Below are positions 9,589 through 18,676 of a stretch of DNA of 64,000 bases, piece by piece. Numbering within the stretch: the first letter of the stretch is position 1; the number at the start of each line of letters is the position of its first letter. Source of the DNA: Paraburkholderia sp. BCC1886 (GTDB taxonomy: Bacteria > Pseudomonadota > Gammaproteobacteria > Burkholderiales > Burkholderiaceae); contig NZ_CAAJGK010000085.1 in assembly GCF_900996245.1 (NCBI RefSeq), forward strand, positions 371,140 to 435,139, given 5' to 3'. The notes under the pieces were generated by a model. That model had not been told where the DNA came from. It was given only the letters and a program-made list of their open reading frames with translations, and ran no database searches. The position numbers were made by a program, and so were the translations under genes.

Positions 9589-9900
9589 ATGAAAACATCG
9601 CGTCGCCATTTTTTGTTGTTGAGTGTCGGCGTCGGCTCGTCGCTGGCGTTATCGTGCGCCGCGTTCGCCGAGCCTGCCGACCGTCTCAGCGAAACCGATC
9701 CCAAGGCGCAGGCCGTCGGCTATAAAGAAGACGCGTCGAAGGTCGACAAGGCAAGATTTTCCGCTTACGCGGCAGGCCAGACCTGCGCCAGTTGCACGCT
9801 GTATCAGGGCAAGCCCACCGATGCTTATGGCGGTTGCGTGCTGTTCGCGGCGAAACAGGTTGCCGGGCGCGGCTGGTGTAGTTCGTATTCGACGATGTGA
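9589..9900 (+). CDS. High-potential iron-sulfur protein (HiPIP), Tat-exported
   Basis: A 103-residue periplasmic electron carrier holding a [4Fe-4S] cluster. The N-terminus has a twin-arginine signal (SRRHFLL, then hydrophobic stretch to AFA), fitting export of a folded cluster protein by Tat. Four cysteines at residues 66, 69, 83 and 97 (TCASC, GGC, GWC) match the HiPIP cluster ligands. The ATG at 9589 is chosen because it places the Tat motif at the N-terminus; no strong ribosome binding site precedes it. The gene starts 37 bp after the nitroreductase, so co-transcription is possible, but no functional link is known. Confidence 0.9.
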   Translation: MKTSRRHFLLLSVGVGSSLALSCAAFAEPADRLSETDPKAQAVGYKEDASKVDKARFSAYAAGQTCASCTLYQGKPTDAYGGCVLFAAKQVAGRGWCSSYSTM

Positions 9901-9922
9901 CCCGCAGGTGACGCGACGTGCG

Positions 9923-10273
9923 TCAGCGCAACGCGCTCAACACCAGTTCATGCGAGTGCCCGATCCATACTGCGGCATCGCGATGATCGCGTAATGCGTC
10001 GCCCGTGTTCGGATGAACGAAGACGTCGAGCGCGCCATGATTGAGCGTGAGCCAGCCGATTGCCTCGGCGAACAGGGCGTGCGTGAAGGCAAGCTGGAAC
10101 GACCACATGGGATGCGGGCCGACCGGTCGCTCGTGAAAGCGGCCCACTTGCAGCTTGTCGGTCCAGTGGGCTTCGATCTGTTCGCGGAAAGCCCACGCGG
10201 CGTCGCGGCTCGTTGCATCGAAGTAGATGTGGGCGTGCCAGCTTTCGATGGCGGAAGTATCGCGTAAGGTCAT
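9923..10273 (-). CDS. DOPA 4,5-dioxygenase family protein
   Basis: A 116-residue protein of the DOPA 4,5-dioxygenase-like family. It starts with the typical SWHAHIYFDATS, containing the His-x-His pair, and later has FTHALFAE, NHGALDVFVHPNTGD and HSHE, all rich in conserved His. Bacterial members are small, mostly uncharacterised extradiol-dioxygenase-like enzymes for catechol-type rings; the substrate here is unknown. The length matches the family. It is convergent with the HiPIP gene, whose stop is 23 bp away. No partner enzyme for aromatic breakdown lies nearby. Confidence 0.85.
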   Translation of the reverse strand: MTLRDTSAIESWHAHIYFDATSRDAAWAFREQIEAHWTDKLQVGRFHERPVGPHPMWSFQLAFTHALFAEAIGWLTLNHGALDVFVHPNTGDALRDHRDAAVWIGHSHELVLSALR

Positions 10274-10845
10274 GAGGGTCCGGTGCTATCAGTCTGCGGT
10301 TAGTGTCTATCCGACATTCATTCTGCTTGAGTTTCCGCGGCCGCGCGCGCCACATTTGCCATGTAAAACTCACGGTTCGGCGTCGGGCCGAACGCTGGTA
10401 CTTCACCGAGCCTTGGGTTCCAGCGTCGAGATCGCCCGATTATCCGCTAGTAAGAATTGACGCGAATTGTCGTCCCAGCAGCGCGTTTTTACCACGCGAC
10501 GCGGCCTGAGTCCTCCGGCCGTCGACGGCAATGCCAGTAAGTCGCTACCTTGCACTCCGGGGTACGCCGACGCGAGTGGAAGTCGAACCGGGTACGCAGC
10601 CATGAGGCGCGGCCGGTGTTTGCAGCGCAAACGGCGCACCCGGAACACGAGCGACAATCTCGGCAGACGTGCGCAACCAGCGTGCAGCGACGTTCGCCGG
10701 ATGCCCGCGCAGCGCGGGTTGCATCGATGGCATGCGCTTTGCTTTTGCCTTGTCGGCAGTCTATTGACGCGCACGGTTCAATCGAACCTCGTGCGCGAGA
10801 CGTCGATCCGGCCAGGAGCGGCGTCCATCTGGCAAAAAACGAAAA
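10274..10845. other. Intergenic gap with a hairpin near its right end
   Basis: About 570 bases. Frames here are Arg/Cys-rich and look like noise. The one clear structure is a hairpin at 10769-10796: an 11-base arm, an AATC loop, and a complementary arm with a two-base bulge. It has no T run, so it is not an obvious terminator. It lies 50 bases before the doubtful gene at 10846. Confidence 0.45.
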
Positions 10846-11292
10846 ATGCTGAAGACCAAACCACACATTGTTACGCGCGGGGTGGGTGGCGACGCGATGA
10901 CGCTCGCCTTCTACGCCGACACCGGTTGCCTCCGCTTTTCAGATGTACGCGGCGTTTGTCACGAACTGAGACCGCCGCACTCATGGCTCGCCATGTCGGG
11001 CGTATCGCGCGGCGTGCAAAGAAGCGAACACGCGATGACCGAAAGTTTGCGCACGTTGCTGCATGATTTCTGCGCGCGGCGTCCACGCGGGTTGAGCGGT
11101 CCTGTCCGTGTTTCGTCGAGTGCGCCGTTCGGCGTGCCGGCAGTGACGTCCGATTCGGCGCATGCGTCGGTGCTTCTGTCTGCAACGGCAGCGCGGCACG
11201 CCGCAGCGGCTAACGAGCCGAACGTCGAGCCGGACGTCGAGCCGGACGTCGAGCCGAACGTCGACATCGCGGCGAGTGCTGCGGCGGCCTGA
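10846..11292 (+). CDS. Hypothetical protein with tandem VEPD/N repeats (doubtful gene)
   Basis: A possible 148-residue protein of unknown function. The first 100 residues have mixed composition (WLAMSGVSRGVQ, MTESLRTLLHDF) and coding-like codon use; the end is low complexity, with NVEPDVEPDVEPNVD encoded by a 12-bp tandem repeat around 11218-11264, then an Ala-rich tail. There is no signal peptide or membrane segment and no recognisable domain. It precedes the DUF1488 gene on the same strand by about 100 bp. No convincing ribosome binding site was seen, so this could be a chance frame. Confidence 0.4.
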   Translation: MLKTKPHIVTRGVGGDAMTLAFYADTGCLRFSDVRGVCHELRPPHSWLAMSGVSRGVQRSEHAMTESLRTLLHDFCARRPRGLSGPVRVSSSAPFGVPAVTSDSAHASVLLSATAARHAAAANEPNVEPDVEPDVEPNVDIAASAAAA

Positions 11293-11391
11293 CCCTGAGT
11301 CGGGTCAGTCGGGCGCACGGCGGCAATTCAGTTTTCCCGGTGGTGTTCGTTCGACACGGCGAACGGCTTAACGAACTTTGCGAGGTGGGCT

Positions 11392-11664
11392 ATGGAGATT
11401 ATCGAGCTTGAACCCAGCGTCTCGTCGGATGGACGCGCGGTGATTTTCCTGCTGTCGACGCGCGGACGCGATCTGGAATGCGCGGTCACACGAGAGGCGC
11501 TGGAGCAGCATTTCTGGTTACAACGCGGAGCCGGCGAAGAACGCACGTTGAAGACATTCGCCGACGGACGCAAACGCATTACGGCCGTCGCCGAGAGAAA
11601 AATGCTGGCGCGGCCCGGCGAAAAAGTTTTACTCACCATTAGCGACTTCGCGGCTCGCGGATAA
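11392..11664 (+). CDS. DUF1488 family protein
   Basis: A 90-residue soluble protein of the DUF1488 family, small proteins of unknown function common in proteobacteria. The translation shows the expected pattern: an N-terminal strand region with SSDGRAVIFLLSTRGRDLECAVTREALEQHF, then an Arg/Lys-rich middle and the ending MLARPGEKVLLTISDF. Length is normal for the family. The gene has GAGGTGGGCT upstream of its ATG. It seems monocistronic, or forms a pair with the doubtful frame upstream. Nothing in the neighbourhood hints at its role. Confidence 0.8.
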   Translation: MEIIELEPSVSSDGRAVIFLLSTRGRDLECAVTREALEQHFWLQRGAGEERTLKTFADGRKRITAVAERKMLARPGEKVLLTISDFAARG

Positions 11665-11838
11665 GCGCGGATGTCGGGTTTTCTGCGGTGCCGCCGCGCA
11701 ATGCGGCGCACTCGCAGCTTGCAAAACACCCACTCCATCTAACCGGTTCGCCGTGTTACGTCGATTCACCGAAGTAGCCTGCCTATCCCCCTCGCTTCGC
11801 CCAATTGCCTTTCTGCCTGCTCACATAAACTGTTTTCC

Positions 11839-11940
11839 ATGGCGCGACAACTGACCGAGCCCATCGATGCGGTCTTCCCCCGCATCGTGTTGAACCGTAC
11901 CGTTGATGGCAGTGTGCAGCGCGAATTCGAAGTGAAATAA
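11839..11940 (+). CDS. Possible 33-residue small protein
   Basis: A short open frame beginning MARQLTEPIDAVFPRIV and ending REFEVK. Its residue composition is balanced and protein-like, unlike the other frames in this stretch. There is no good Shine-Dalgarno sequence before the ATG, no signal peptide and no known family. The strong terminator 170 bases downstream on the same strand would fit a short transcript. It may equally be chance or a gene remnant. Confidence 0.25.
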   Translation: MARQLTEPIDAVFPRIVLNRTVDGSVQREFEVK

Positions 11941-12112
11941 CGAGGGGTTGCAGCGGGGCGTAGTGAAGGCGAGGGACCGAGCTGCAATGAGAGTGGTTAC
12001 AAGAAGCAGCAGTAGCGCATCGCAGTAGTACAAGTCAAAAGAGCAGATTGGTTTTGGTGGTCATAGGTCGGCAAGCATCCACGCGCGAGCACGACTGTTC
12101 CATCCTGTCAGG

Positions 12113-12144
12113 CCCTGTTCCCTCACCGGAACAGGGTTTTTTTT
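12113..12144 (+). terminator. Strong intrinsic terminator
   Basis: Perfect 9-bp stem CCCTGTTCC / GGAACAGGG (12113-12121 with 12128-12136), a six-base loop and a run of eight T. It is oriented for plus-strand transcription. Confidence 0.85.
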
Positions 12145-12361
12145 GGGACTTTTTTTTCGTCGTTGTAGAGTACGCCCTTGTATTTCGCTGTTTCGAACCG
12201 ACTTCCATCGCTTAAGTTTGTCTTAATAGTCGCTTGCCATGATGGTTGCACAGTCTCATATTAGAGGCCTGTCGAGTCGCCGGGAAACCGGCGACGTTTG
12301 CCACCGGAGAGAAGCAGCGTTCAGTGGCAAAGCCAAGAGTTAGCGAAGGGAGTTTGAATCG

Positions 12362-12835
12362 ATGTCCAGTAAATCGCGAGTCCGTAAGTTCAACCAGCCG
12401 GCCATGTCGCCGCTGCTGCGTTCACTCACTTATAGCCGCACCGCACACGAACCCGTTACTTCCGCCATGCTGTTGCAGTGTTATGCAGCCCTCGATGCGT
12501 TCCGGCGCGGCCACGGCTCGCGCAATCTCCACACGACGTTGAGCCGGCATCTGCTGGTCTCGCAAGAATTGGCCCGCGTCGGCCTCGGCGACGCGCTGCT
12601 TGCCGACATCGAAAGCGCCCATGCGGCCCTGGTGCTGATCGATGCGCGCGAACGCCGCGACGGCGCGTGGTCCCTCGAAGAAAGCGAATACGCGCGCCTG
12701 TGTACCGCGCTGGCGATTCTCGACGAACAACTCGCGGCGGCTTCGCTCAGCGAGATCGCGGCCGCGGAAGCCAAGATGATCGAAGGCCTGATGCGCTCCG
12801 CTCAGGCTCACGCGGTGATCGAAACGGTGGCCTGA
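12362..12835 (+). CDS. Conserved hypothetical protein, mostly alpha-helical
   Basis: A 157-residue soluble protein with no domain I can name. The N-terminus is basic (SSKSRVRKFNQPAM), followed by helix-forming stretches (LLQCYAALDAF, LHTTLSRHLLVSQELARVG, EEYARLC-like segments, LSEIAAAEAKMIEGLMRSAQ). The start is supported by AGCGAAGGGAG upstream. Codon use is typical of the neighbours and the frame is clean, so it is very likely a real gene. A bidirectional terminator follows at 12881. It is a single-gene unit, and I offer no function. Confidence 0.75.
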   Translation: MSSKSRVRKFNQPAMSPLLRSLTYSRTAHEPVTSAMLLQCYAALDAFRRGHGSRNLHTTLSRHLLVSQELARVGLGDALLADIESAHAALVLIDARERRDGAWSLEESEYARLCTALAILDEQLAAASLSEIAAAEAKMIEGLMRSAQAHAVIETVA

Positions 12836-12873
12836 GTTTCATCGGCTGCCGCGCCTCGCCTCGCCGTTAGAAC

Positions 12874-12906
12874 GAAAAAAAACGCCTCACGCGAGGCGTT
12901 TTTTTC
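12874..12906. terminator. Bidirectional intrinsic terminator
   Basis: Perfect 8-bp stem AACGCCTC / GAGGCGTT around an ACGC loop at 12881-12900, with an A run on the left and a T run on the right. It can stop both the plus-strand gene ending at 12835 and the minus-strand lipoprotein gene ending at 12919. Confidence 0.85.
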
Positions 12907-12918
12907 ATGGAGCGACGT

Positions 12919-14877
12919 TCAGTCGTTGTACTGCGTCACGTTGTAGTAGCGAACGCCGCTTTGCGCACCACCCAATAGCACGGCACGCGATCCACCCGTG
13001 GTGAGCGCCGGGAACGGGCAATTCGTGCAGGTTTGCGTGCCTGTCGCGTCGACACCCGCCGAGATCGTCGTCTGATACTGACCCACCGTGGTGTTATTCG
13101 GCGTGCCGTTCGAAAAGCCGTCGATCGTCGTGGTCGATGCGTCGGCGGTGCCCGGCGTTGCCTGAATCTGCACCGACGACACCGGATACGCGACATCGAG
13201 CCCATTCACCAGACTCGACCACGTGACGCTCATCGCATACTGTTGCGCAGCCAGTGAACCGGTCGGCGTCAGGAACTGCGTGGCGAAATCGGACAACAGC
13301 GTTGGCCATTGCACGGCGCTGCCCGCGACGGCGTTCAACGGCGCGCCGGGGTTGATGACCGACGACTGGCCAAGCTGTGCGCCGTTCTTGTCGTAGAACG
13401 TGACCACATACGTCGCATAGAGCGGCACCGTGCTCGCATCGACCGATTGCGCGGCGTAATAGCCGGTCGTGGTCGACGGCGTGAAGGTCGCCGACGACGA
13501 CAGCGATTCCCACGACCAGCGGTACAAGGCCGTGTTGCTGCTGGTCGTCGCGGGCGATACCGGCGCGGTCGTGGTGGCCGCATCGGTCAGACCGAGCGTG
13601 CTGTTGCCGAGCGCGGTGCGTCGCGTCAGCCAGACCGGCGCGGTCAGACCCGGTCCCGTCACCGACGCCGAGTAGACCGCCGGATTCAGCGTGGTCGAAA
13701 TACCGATGGCGAGACCCGACTCGTAGCGGTGAACATCGCCGAGTCGCGTATCGAGGAAGCTGCGCTGCGTGACTTGCGAATTGATGTCGACCGCGTACGA
13801 CGACTGATCGCCGATCAGATCCCAACTCAGTTGCGTGCCGCCGGCAACCGTCACGGGCGTGGCAAGCGGCTGCGCGATGCTGTAGAGCACGGTTGCCACG
13901 CCGCTCGCCAGCGTGACGGGCAATCGCACTAAAGCCAGTTGCTTGCCGTTGCGGGTGAAGAACGCCAGTGTGCGCGGCGAGCCGAATACGGCGCCGCTGA
14001 ATGCCGCGTCCGTCGCGCCGTGCGCGATGGCCAGGTCAGTCGAGCCGCCTTCGAGATACGCGGCGTCGATCGCGGGCGAGCACGACGTATTGAGTGTGCC
14101 GCTTGCCGCGCACGCGGTCAGCAACGACGCGAGCGGCTCGAGATAATTTGCCGCGACGCTCGGTGCGGCCAGCGTGACCGACGACGTGGTTTTGCTGTTC
14201 AGCGCGATGGTCGTGCCGGTTGCCGCATTCGACACGAGCAGCGAGCCGCCGCTCGCGGCCGGCACGACGGATACGGTGTCGATCACTGCATCGGCGCCAG
14301 TATGGTTCGGCGTGAATGCGGTGCGGATCGGATCGAAGCCGGAGGTCTGCAGCCCGTTCTGCGTGAGGATGCTGGCCAGAATCGTGTCGAGCGTGATGGT
14401 GGCGAGTTGCACGTTCGCCAGCGTGACTTTGGCGAGCGTCGCGGTGGACGCGAGATCGCCCGCATTTCCCGAGGCGGTCAGCATGGCGGCGATCGCGGTC
14501 GTCAGTGTGGTGACGTTGGCGACGGCCGGCGCGCTACCGGCCGGCACCTGCGCGAGCACCGAGTAAAGCGGTGCGGACAGACCGGCGGCATCTTTTGCGA
14601 CGATCAGGAGCGGCGCGGTGAGGCCGCTGAGCGGGATCGTGTATGCGCCCTTGGTGTCGGTGGTCACGCTCACCTGCGTGCCGGTCGCGTCGGTCAACGT
14701 GACCGTGGCGCCGACGAGCGCCGTGCCGCTCGCCACCGTGCCGCCGACCGAGGTGGCGGTGACCGTCGTCGTCGTGCCCGATCCCGTGCCCGAGTCGCCG
14801 CCACTGCAGGCGCTCAGTTGCAATACGGCACAAGCGACGGCGGCGGCGATGCCGGTGCGCATTGACGATCGATACAT
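12919..14877 (-). CDS. Large secreted lipoprotein with carboxypeptidase-regulatory-like domain
   Basis: A 652-residue predicted outer-envelope lipoprotein. A short signal peptide ends in the lipobox LSAC near residue 24, followed by a Gly/Ser/Thr linker. Residues about 40-110 (GGTVASGTALVGATVTLTDATG, KGAYTIPLSG) resemble the Ig-like carboxypeptidase regulatory fold. The rest is Ala/Thr/Ser-rich and beta-like, with one late CTNC pair. No enzymatic motif is visible, and surface display or adhesion is a guess. The ATG at 14877 is used; a second in-frame ATG five codons later is equally compatible with the signal peptide. It is transcribed divergently from the CAP-domain lipoprotein gene. Confidence 0.8.
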   Translation of the reverse strand: MYRSSMRTGIAAAVACAVLQLSACSGGDSGTGSGTTTTVTATSVGGTVASGTALVGATVTLTDATGTQVSVTTDTKGAYTIPLSGLTAPLLIVAKDAAGLSAPLYSVLAQVPAGSAPAVANVTTLTTAIAAMLTASGNAGDLASTATLAKVTLANVQLATITLDTILASILTQNGLQTSGFDPIRTAFTPNHTGADAVIDTVSVVPAASGGSLLVSNAATGTTIALNSKTTSSVTLAAPSVAANYLEPLASLLTACAASGTLNTSCSPAIDAAYLEGGSTDLAIAHGATDAAFSGAVFGSPRTLAFFTRNGKQLALVRLPVTLASGVATVLYSIAQPLATPVTVAGGTQLSWDLIGDQSSYAVDINSQVTQRSFLDTRLGDVHRYESGLAIGISTTLNPAVYSASVTGPGLTAPVWLTRRTALGNSTLGLTDAATTTAPVSPATTSSNTALYRWSWESLSSSATFTPSTTTGYYAAQSVDASTVPLYATYVVTFYDKNGAQLGQSSVINPGAPLNAVAGSAVQWPTLLSDFATQFLTPTGSLAAQQYAMSVTWSSLVNGLDVAYPVSSVQIQATPGTADASTTTIDGFSNGTPNNTTVGQYQTTISAGVDATGTQTCTNCPFPALTTGGSRAVLLGGAQSGVRYYNVTQYND

Positions 14878-15081
14878 GGTTTTCCCCGCTACTCTCTTGG
14901 TTGATCTAATTGGGCATCACGTGCGATGCCGGAGTGACCGGCGACGGCGCGTCGACGCGTTGGGAGGATACTGCAAAGCAGCGGCGTCGTGTCGTCGTCC
15001 GATTAACGATCACATGCACACGCGCTATTTGATTCATTAGAATGCCGGGGCAGAAAAAATCGTCTGGACCGAACCCGTTTT

Positions 15082-16089
15082 ATGCGAATTAATAGATACC
15101 CCATCCGTGCCATGGCTTTAGTCGTGGTACTGGCGGCAGGGGGCTGCGCATCATCCCGCCAGGCGGCAACGCCCGCGGCGGTGCCCTATACCGGCTTGCC
15201 GATCAGTTTGCATCCGGCATCGGGACCGCACGGGTTCGATGCATCGCTTACCGGCAATCCGCTCTCTTATATCAACGCACGCCGTGCGGAAGTCGGTTTG
15301 CCTCCGATAGCAAGCGACGCGGCGGTCGCCGCTGCCGCTAGGGCGCACGCGCAATACCTGCGTCTGAACGGTGCTCGCGGGCACGATGAAATTGCCGGCA
15401 CTCAAGGCTTTACCGGCGTCGATGTCACCACGCGTGTGCGTGTTCACACGCCCGTTTACGGCGCAAGCGAAGTGCTCGCGGTATTCGGCGGTTTTGAGCA
15501 ACCGTCATCGGCGATTGCGGAGATTTTTGCGGCGCCTTATCACCGTGGCGCCGTCTTCTTCGACTGGGCTCGCGCGGGTGAAGCGGTCGATGTGCAGAAG
15601 GAGGGCATCACCGTCGTCGACTTCGCCGATATCGCGCCGGTTCTGAAGGATGCGGAGCTGATCGCCTATCCGTACGACGGCCAGGCCGACGCCCCTTCGT
15701 CATGGGTCGATATCGAACAGCCCGATCCGATGGGCGCGAATTCGGGCTATGGCGGCGCGGAAGTCGGTTACCCGATCACGCTGTCGGGCGGACCCAACGC
15801 GCACATCGTCCTGACGTCGCTCAGCCTGACCGATGCAGCCGGCAAGCGGGTGGCTTGCCGGATCGCACCGGTCGGTATCGCCGATACCGGGCGCAACACG
15901 GCGGTCTGCACGCCATTGCAGCCGCTGGCGCGGGGCATGCGATACGGCGTGCACGCGGTCGGTGTTCTGACGCAGGCATCGCCGGTAAAGGCGCCGTTCG
16001 ATTTGCAGTGGACGTTCAGCACGGCCAATAGCGGCGGTGGTGCGATGGGGCAGATGCTGACGCGTAACGGCCTGCCGCGCACGCCCTGA
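15082..16089 (+). CDS. CAP-domain (SCP/PR-1-like) lipoprotein
   Basis: A 335-residue lipoprotein. The signal peptide ends at the lipobox LAAGGC near residue 22. Residues about 55-200 form a CAP/SCP domain (PLSYINARRAEVGLPPIASDAAVAAAARAHAQYL, and the His in NGARGHDE), a secreted fold whose bacterial roles are mostly unknown. A C-terminal beta-rich part follows (VGYPITLSGG, HIVLTSLSLTDAAG), resembling an Ig-like extension. It is divergent from the large lipoprotein gene, with about 200 bp between them. A stable surface or periplasmic localisation is likely. Confidence 0.85.
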   Translation: MRINRYPIRAMALVVVLAAGGCASSRQAATPAAVPYTGLPISLHPASGPHGFDASLTGNPLSYINARRAEVGLPPIASDAAVAAAARAHAQYLRLNGARGHDEIAGTQGFTGVDVTTRVRVHTPVYGASEVLAVFGGFEQPSSAIAEIFAAPYHRGAVFFDWARAGEAVDVQKEGITVVDFADIAPVLKDAELIAYPYDGQADAPSSWVDIEQPDPMGANSGYGGAEVGYPITLSGGPNAHIVLTSLSLTDAAGKRVACRIAPVGIADTGRNTAVCTPLQPLARGMRYGVHAVGVLTQASPVKAPFDLQWTFSTANSGGGAMGQMLTRNGLPRTP

Positions 16090-16127
16090 CACCCTGCCGA
16101 GGTGCGACCTGCCGGTTCACGTCGACG

Positions 16128-17393
16128 TCACCCTTTCTGCATGCCCAGGTGCGCCGGTACCGGCACCTTCTCTTCAGCGCGCACGAATAGCAGGATCGCC
16201 GATGCGCCGACTACCGCCACGCCCGCTGCCAGTGCGAACGCTCCCGAGAAACTGCCGCTCCACGTCAGCATGTAGCCGGTCGCCATCGGGGCGACGACGC
16301 CCGCGAGGTTGGCGGTCAGATTGATGAAGCCGCTCACGCCGCCGGACACCTGGTCCGGAACGATCTTCAACACCAGCGCGTAATAGAGGCTCGACGTCAC
16401 GTAAAGCGCGAACACGCCGATCGTCATGAGCACCATCACGCCGACGACGCTCGTCACGCGCCCGGCAAAGCCGACACATATTGCCGTGACGAACAGACAC
16501 ACACCGATAAGCAGCTTGCGCGCAAGCAGTGGATTGCCGATGAAGCGCGAGAACGCATCGCACAGCACGCCTCCTGCCGCGAGTCCGACCGTGCCGGCGA
16601 GCCACGGAATCATGCTGATAAAGCCCATCTCCGACAGCGACAGGTGGTAGCTTCGCACCAGATACGTCGGGAACCACGACAGAAAAAAGTAAAGCACGTA
16701 CGCGTAGGAGAAAAACGCGATACAGGTCGCGATAATCGAGCGATGTCGCAGCGTCTTCAGCAAGCCGGGGCGGTCGGGCGCAGACCCGGCCGCCTGCTCG
16801 ACAGACGCACTTTGCTCCACGACGGGCACCGCGGCCGGGCGACGCTCCGCCGCGAACAGATACCACAACAGCACCCAGGCAAGCCCGAAGCATGCGATCA
16901 CGAGGAACGACGTGCGCCATCCGTACAGGGTTGCCACGAGTCCGACGATCGGTCCCGCGAGTGCCGCGCCGAGCGGTTGACCGGCATACGCCAGGCCGAT
17001 TGCGCTCGCCTGACGTTCCGGTTCGAAGTGATGCGAGACCATCTTCACCGCGGTCGCGCAGAACGGCCCTTCGCCCATTCCGAAGATCAGGCGGATGACG
17101 ATCAGAAAAGCCAGCGTGGTGGCCGCGGCGGTCGCGCCACACGCGATCGACCAGATCGTCATGGCAACCAGCAGCACGCGGCGCGGTCCGAACCGGTCCG
17201 CCGCGGCGCCGCCGATGAACGACATCGGCGCATAGCCGAGAAAGAACACGCTGAACACGATGCCGAGATGCGCGGCATCGAGATCGAGCGCTTTGGCTAT
17301 GAGCGGCGCAGCTACCGACAGCGCTGCCCGGTCGAGATAACTGATTGCACCGCCTGTGAACAGCAAGGAAACAATTAACCATCGGGCGCGCAT
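16128..17393 (-). CDS. MFS transporter, anion:cation symporter (ACS) type
   Basis: A 421-residue inner-membrane carrier with 12 predicted helices. Near the N-terminus it has SYLDRAALSVAAPLI and the loop motif GGAAADRFGPRRVL, and later FGMGEGPFCATAVK and WFPTYLVR, typical of the ACS branch of MFS that takes up organic anions such as sugar acids or hydroxy acids. It lies 34 bp downstream of the M24 peptidase gene on the same strand, so the two probably form an operon, and the carrier may import the substrate or product of that enzyme. The exact solute is not predictable. Confidence 0.85.
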   Translation of the reverse strand: MRARWLIVSLLFTGGAISYLDRAALSVAAPLIAKALDLDAAHLGIVFSVFFLGYAPMSFIGGAAADRFGPRRVLLVAMTIWSIACGATAAATTLAFLIVIRLIFGMGEGPFCATAVKMVSHHFEPERQASAIGLAYAGQPLGAALAGPIVGLVATLYGWRTSFLVIACFGLAWVLLWYLFAAERRPAAVPVVEQSASVEQAAGSAPDRPGLLKTLRHRSIIATCIAFFSYAYVLYFFLSWFPTYLVRSYHLSLSEMGFISMIPWLAGTVGLAAGGVLCDAFSRFIGNPLLARKLLIGVCLFVTAICVGFAGRVTSVVGVMVLMTIGVFALYVTSSLYYALVLKIVPDQVSGGVSGFINLTANLAGVVAPMATGYMLTWSGSFSGAFALAAGVAVVGASAILLFVRAEEKVPVPAHLGMQKG

Positions 17394-17427
17394 GTCGGCT
17401 CCTCGTGTCGTGGATAAGAAACGTCGC

Positions 17428-18567
17428 TCAGGCGCCGAGCGCGAGCGGTTCGCCCAGCACCGGAATCTCGAGCGGCGCGAGACCGTGGGTCAACAGGCGG
17501 TTCCCGTCTTCGGTGATCACGACCAGATCTTCCGTGTGATAGAAGTTGCCGTCGGCATCGCGCGTCATCGGTTCGATGTTGATGACCATGCCGGGTTTCA
17601 GCAGGATCTTTTCGCCGGGGCGGATCATCGGACGCTCATGCGCTTCGATACCGAACGAGTGGCCGATATGCGGAAGCGTGCAGGGCAGTCCGCGCGTTTC
17701 GAACGCGTCCTTGCAGGCGAAATAGATCTGTTCGGCAGGCACGCCCGGACGCATCTGCGCGATCGTGTCGCGCTGGATTTCAATGAGCGTGCGATAAACA
17801 TCGCGATGGTGTTGCAGCGGTTTGCCGGTCGAGTAGGTCCGCGCGACATCGCTCGCATACTGCCCATACGTCCCGCCGATATCGAGGCGCAGAATCTCGC
17901 CCGTCTGTGTCGCGTCGTCCGACGGGTGGTTGTGAACCAGCGGCGTGCGCTTGCCCGATGCGAGATGCAGATGCTGCACGCCATTCGCGCCTTCGTCGAA
18001 CATCCGCTTGATGATGCGGTTGGCAATCGTCCGGTCGGTTTCGCCCACGCGACTCTCCGCCAGGCCGTCGACAATGGCCTTGTGAGTCTGCCGCGCAATC
18101 TTCTCCAGTAACGCAATCTCCTGGTCGGACTTCACCGCGCGAATGGCGGCCACCTGTTCGGTCGTATCGACGAAATTCGCGCCGGGCAACGCCGAGCGCA
18201 GCCGGCCGAACGAGAGTGCCGGCAAGTAGTCGAGATCGAGTCCGAGCGTACCGCGCTGCAATTTCATCGAATCGAGCGTTTCGACCAGTACGTCGATCGG
18301 GTCCTCGATGAACTCCGTGTAACTGCGCACCTCCGCGCACCAGCCTTCTTCGCGCACGAGGCTTTCCTCGATCGAACACACCACCACGCGTGCCCGGCCG
18401 TCGCGAGTGAGGATCATGTGCGCCTGCCGTGGACGGATCGTCTTGATGGTCGTGACGAAAGCGCCGGCGAGATAAGTGAAGTTCTCCGGGCTCGTGCAGA
18501 CGATCGCATCGAGTTTCAGCTGCTCCATCATCGTTTGCAAAGCGGTGAGGTTGGGCGTCGTTTTCAT
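17428..18567 (-). CDS. M24 family metallopeptidase (Xaa-Pro peptidase/creatinase-like)
   Basis: A 379-residue pita-bread-fold enzyme. The N-terminal creatinase-type domain covers about residues 1-135. The catalytic domain shows the five metal ligands of dinuclear M24 peptidases: Asp in RLDIGG, Asp in ASDVART, His in HIGHSFG, Glu in NIEPM and Glu in YHTEDLV, so it should bind two metal ions and hydrolyse Xaa-Pro or a related amide bond. It is first in a two-gene operon with an ACS carrier. The divergent porin gene and the downstream carriers suggest uptake and use of peptides or N-substituted amino acids. Confidence 0.87.
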   Translation of the reverse strand: MKTTPNLTALQTMMEQLKLDAIVCTSPENFTYLAGAFVTTIKTIRPRQAHMILTRDGRARVVVCSIEESLVREEGWCAEVRSYTEFIEDPIDVLVETLDSMKLQRGTLGLDLDYLPALSFGRLRSALPGANFVDTTEQVAAIRAVKSDQEIALLEKIARQTHKAIVDGLAESRVGETDRTIANRIIKRMFDEGANGVQHLHLASGKRTPLVHNHPSDDATQTGEILRLDIGGTYGQYASDVARTYSTGKPLQHHRDVYRTLIEIQRDTIAQMRPGVPAEQIYFACKDAFETRGLPCTLPHIGHSFGIEAHERPMIRPGEKILLKPGMVINIEPMTRDADGNFYHTEDLVVITEDGNRLLTHGLAPLEIPVLGEPLALGA

Positions 18568-18676
18568 GGAAGTCTCCTGGTCGGAAAGTATCGGTGTGGA
18601 AATGGATCGAAAGCGTCTAGCTCCTTTTTCAATCTTTCATTGTCAAAAAGTTTTGGCCATCAGGAATGCGTCGGGG

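Larger units (their letters stand above)
11665..12361. other. Long intergenic region with a strong terminator and a possible small gene
   Basis: About 700 bases. It contains a 33-codon open frame (11839-11940), an otherwise featureless stretch, a textbook intrinsic terminator (12113-12144), and the leader of the gene at 12362 with AGCGAAGGGAG as ribosome binding site. The terminator ends a plus-strand transcript, but the last confident gene is 450 bases upstream, so a small RNA or small-protein transcript may lie between. Confidence 0.5.

Noticed and set aside
11218..11264. CRISPR-like array
   Set aside because: The repeats are contiguous 12-bp in-frame units without spacers.
13939..14865. 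A 308-codon plus-strand frame opposite the large lipoprotein gene
   Set aside because: Arg/Gly-rich shadow; the minus strand shows a lipobox signal and structured protein.
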